Under the pieces are notes generated by a model. It was not told the DNA's origin and searched no databases. It saw only the letters and a list, made by a program, of their open reading frames with translations. A DNA stretch of 64,000 nt from NCBI GenBank assembly GCA_964628055.1, contig CAZVNL010000009.1:6694-70693 (forward strand). Direction: 5' to 3'. This DNA comes from CAZBEL01 sp964628055 (GTDB taxonomy: Bacteria > Fidelibacterota > Marinisomatia > Marinisomatales > TCS56). Of the stretch, positions 63,941 to 64,000 are shown one piece after another (within the stretch, counting starts at the first letter, position 1; each line of letters begins with the position of its first letter). The position numbers were made by a program, and so were the translations under genes.

Positions 63941-64000
63941 GCCGAACGAGTGATTATTATAGTAGAGAGACGGAAGTTATTTTTTAAAATTTTGTAAATA

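Noticed and set aside
1..64000. CRISPR array, tRNA, rRNA, phage or complete insertion sequence
   Set aside because: No regular spaced repeats, cloverleaf, rRNA core, integrase, capsid or transposase motif was found when reading the intergenic regions and proteins.

Overview
The window looks like a chromosome segment from a Gram-negative bacterium of the Fibrobacteres-Chlorobi-Bacteroidetes (FCB) superphylum. Candidate groups are Marinimicrobia, Calditrichota, Ignavibacteria or KSB1-like lineages; the sequence alone does not choose between them. Evidence: a three-gene succinate dehydrogenase with a fused b558-type membrane subunit, lipid A genes (lpxB, lpxK, DUF374 acyltransferase), TonB/ExbB/ExbD, several secreted proteins ending in the PNPFNA-type C-terminal sorting module of type IX-like secretion, and a PorV/UPF0164 outer-membrane protein. 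GTG and TTG starts are frequent, most stops are TAA, and genes overlap tightly. A run of exactly 100 N (29061-29160) shows this is a draft or metagenomic scaffold. No rRNA, tRNA, CRISPR array, phage or recognisable insertion sequence was seen.

Layout. 1-2.4 kb: glutamate-cysteine ligase (5' cut by the window), a broken class-I glutamine-amidotransferase-like hydrolase and a small membrane protein. 2.6-5.9 kb: sdhCAB. 5.9-10.7 kb (minus): exbB-exbD-exbD-tonB, a C-terminal processing protease and a beta-barrel protein. 10.8-16.9 kb: two coupled paralogous surface proteins with FG-GAP and Ig-like modules. 16.9-21.3 kb (minus): lipid A cluster with an oxidoreductase and a membrane methyltransferase. 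21.6-28.8 kb: acidic-tailed membrane protein, ychF, fabA, etfB-etfA-acyl-CoA dehydrogenase and an enoyl-reductase-like SDR. 28.8-33.6 kb: a damaged PAP2 phosphatase around the gap, small lipoproteins, MFS and EamA transporters. 33.6-37.5 kb (minus): transglutaminase plus ABC exporter. 37.7-45.7 kb: sorted lectin-like protein, then an operon of TonB-dependent receptor, a 1044-residue secreted protein with a CxxCH motif, and a PorV-like barrel. 45.9-47.1 kb: a sorted protein gene with three in-frame stops. 47.3-57.7 kb: envelope and housekeeping genes, mostly one long minus-strand run with repeated 4-bp overlaps. 57.9-61.9 kb: proS, recO, a permuted papain-like protein and rhomboid. 61.9-63.8 kb: an AT-richer sorted FG-GAP protein.

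How it works together. Most of the window builds or serves the cell envelope: lipid A synthesis and acylation, TonB energy supply, outer-membrane receptors, secreted adhesin-like proteins, lipoprotein chaperone and murein hydrolase. Central metabolism is represented by SDH and by an ETF/acyl-CoA dehydrogenase unit that would both feed electrons to quinone. The most notable candidates for undescribed biology are the receptor/CxxCH protein/PorV operon, the coupled FG-GAP/Ig paralogue pair, a dehydroquinase-fold protein that has lost its catalytic motifs inside an envelope operon, and the permuted papain-like protein beside rhomboid. Three genes carry frameshifts or in-frame stops, and sequencing error must be excluded before reading biology into them.
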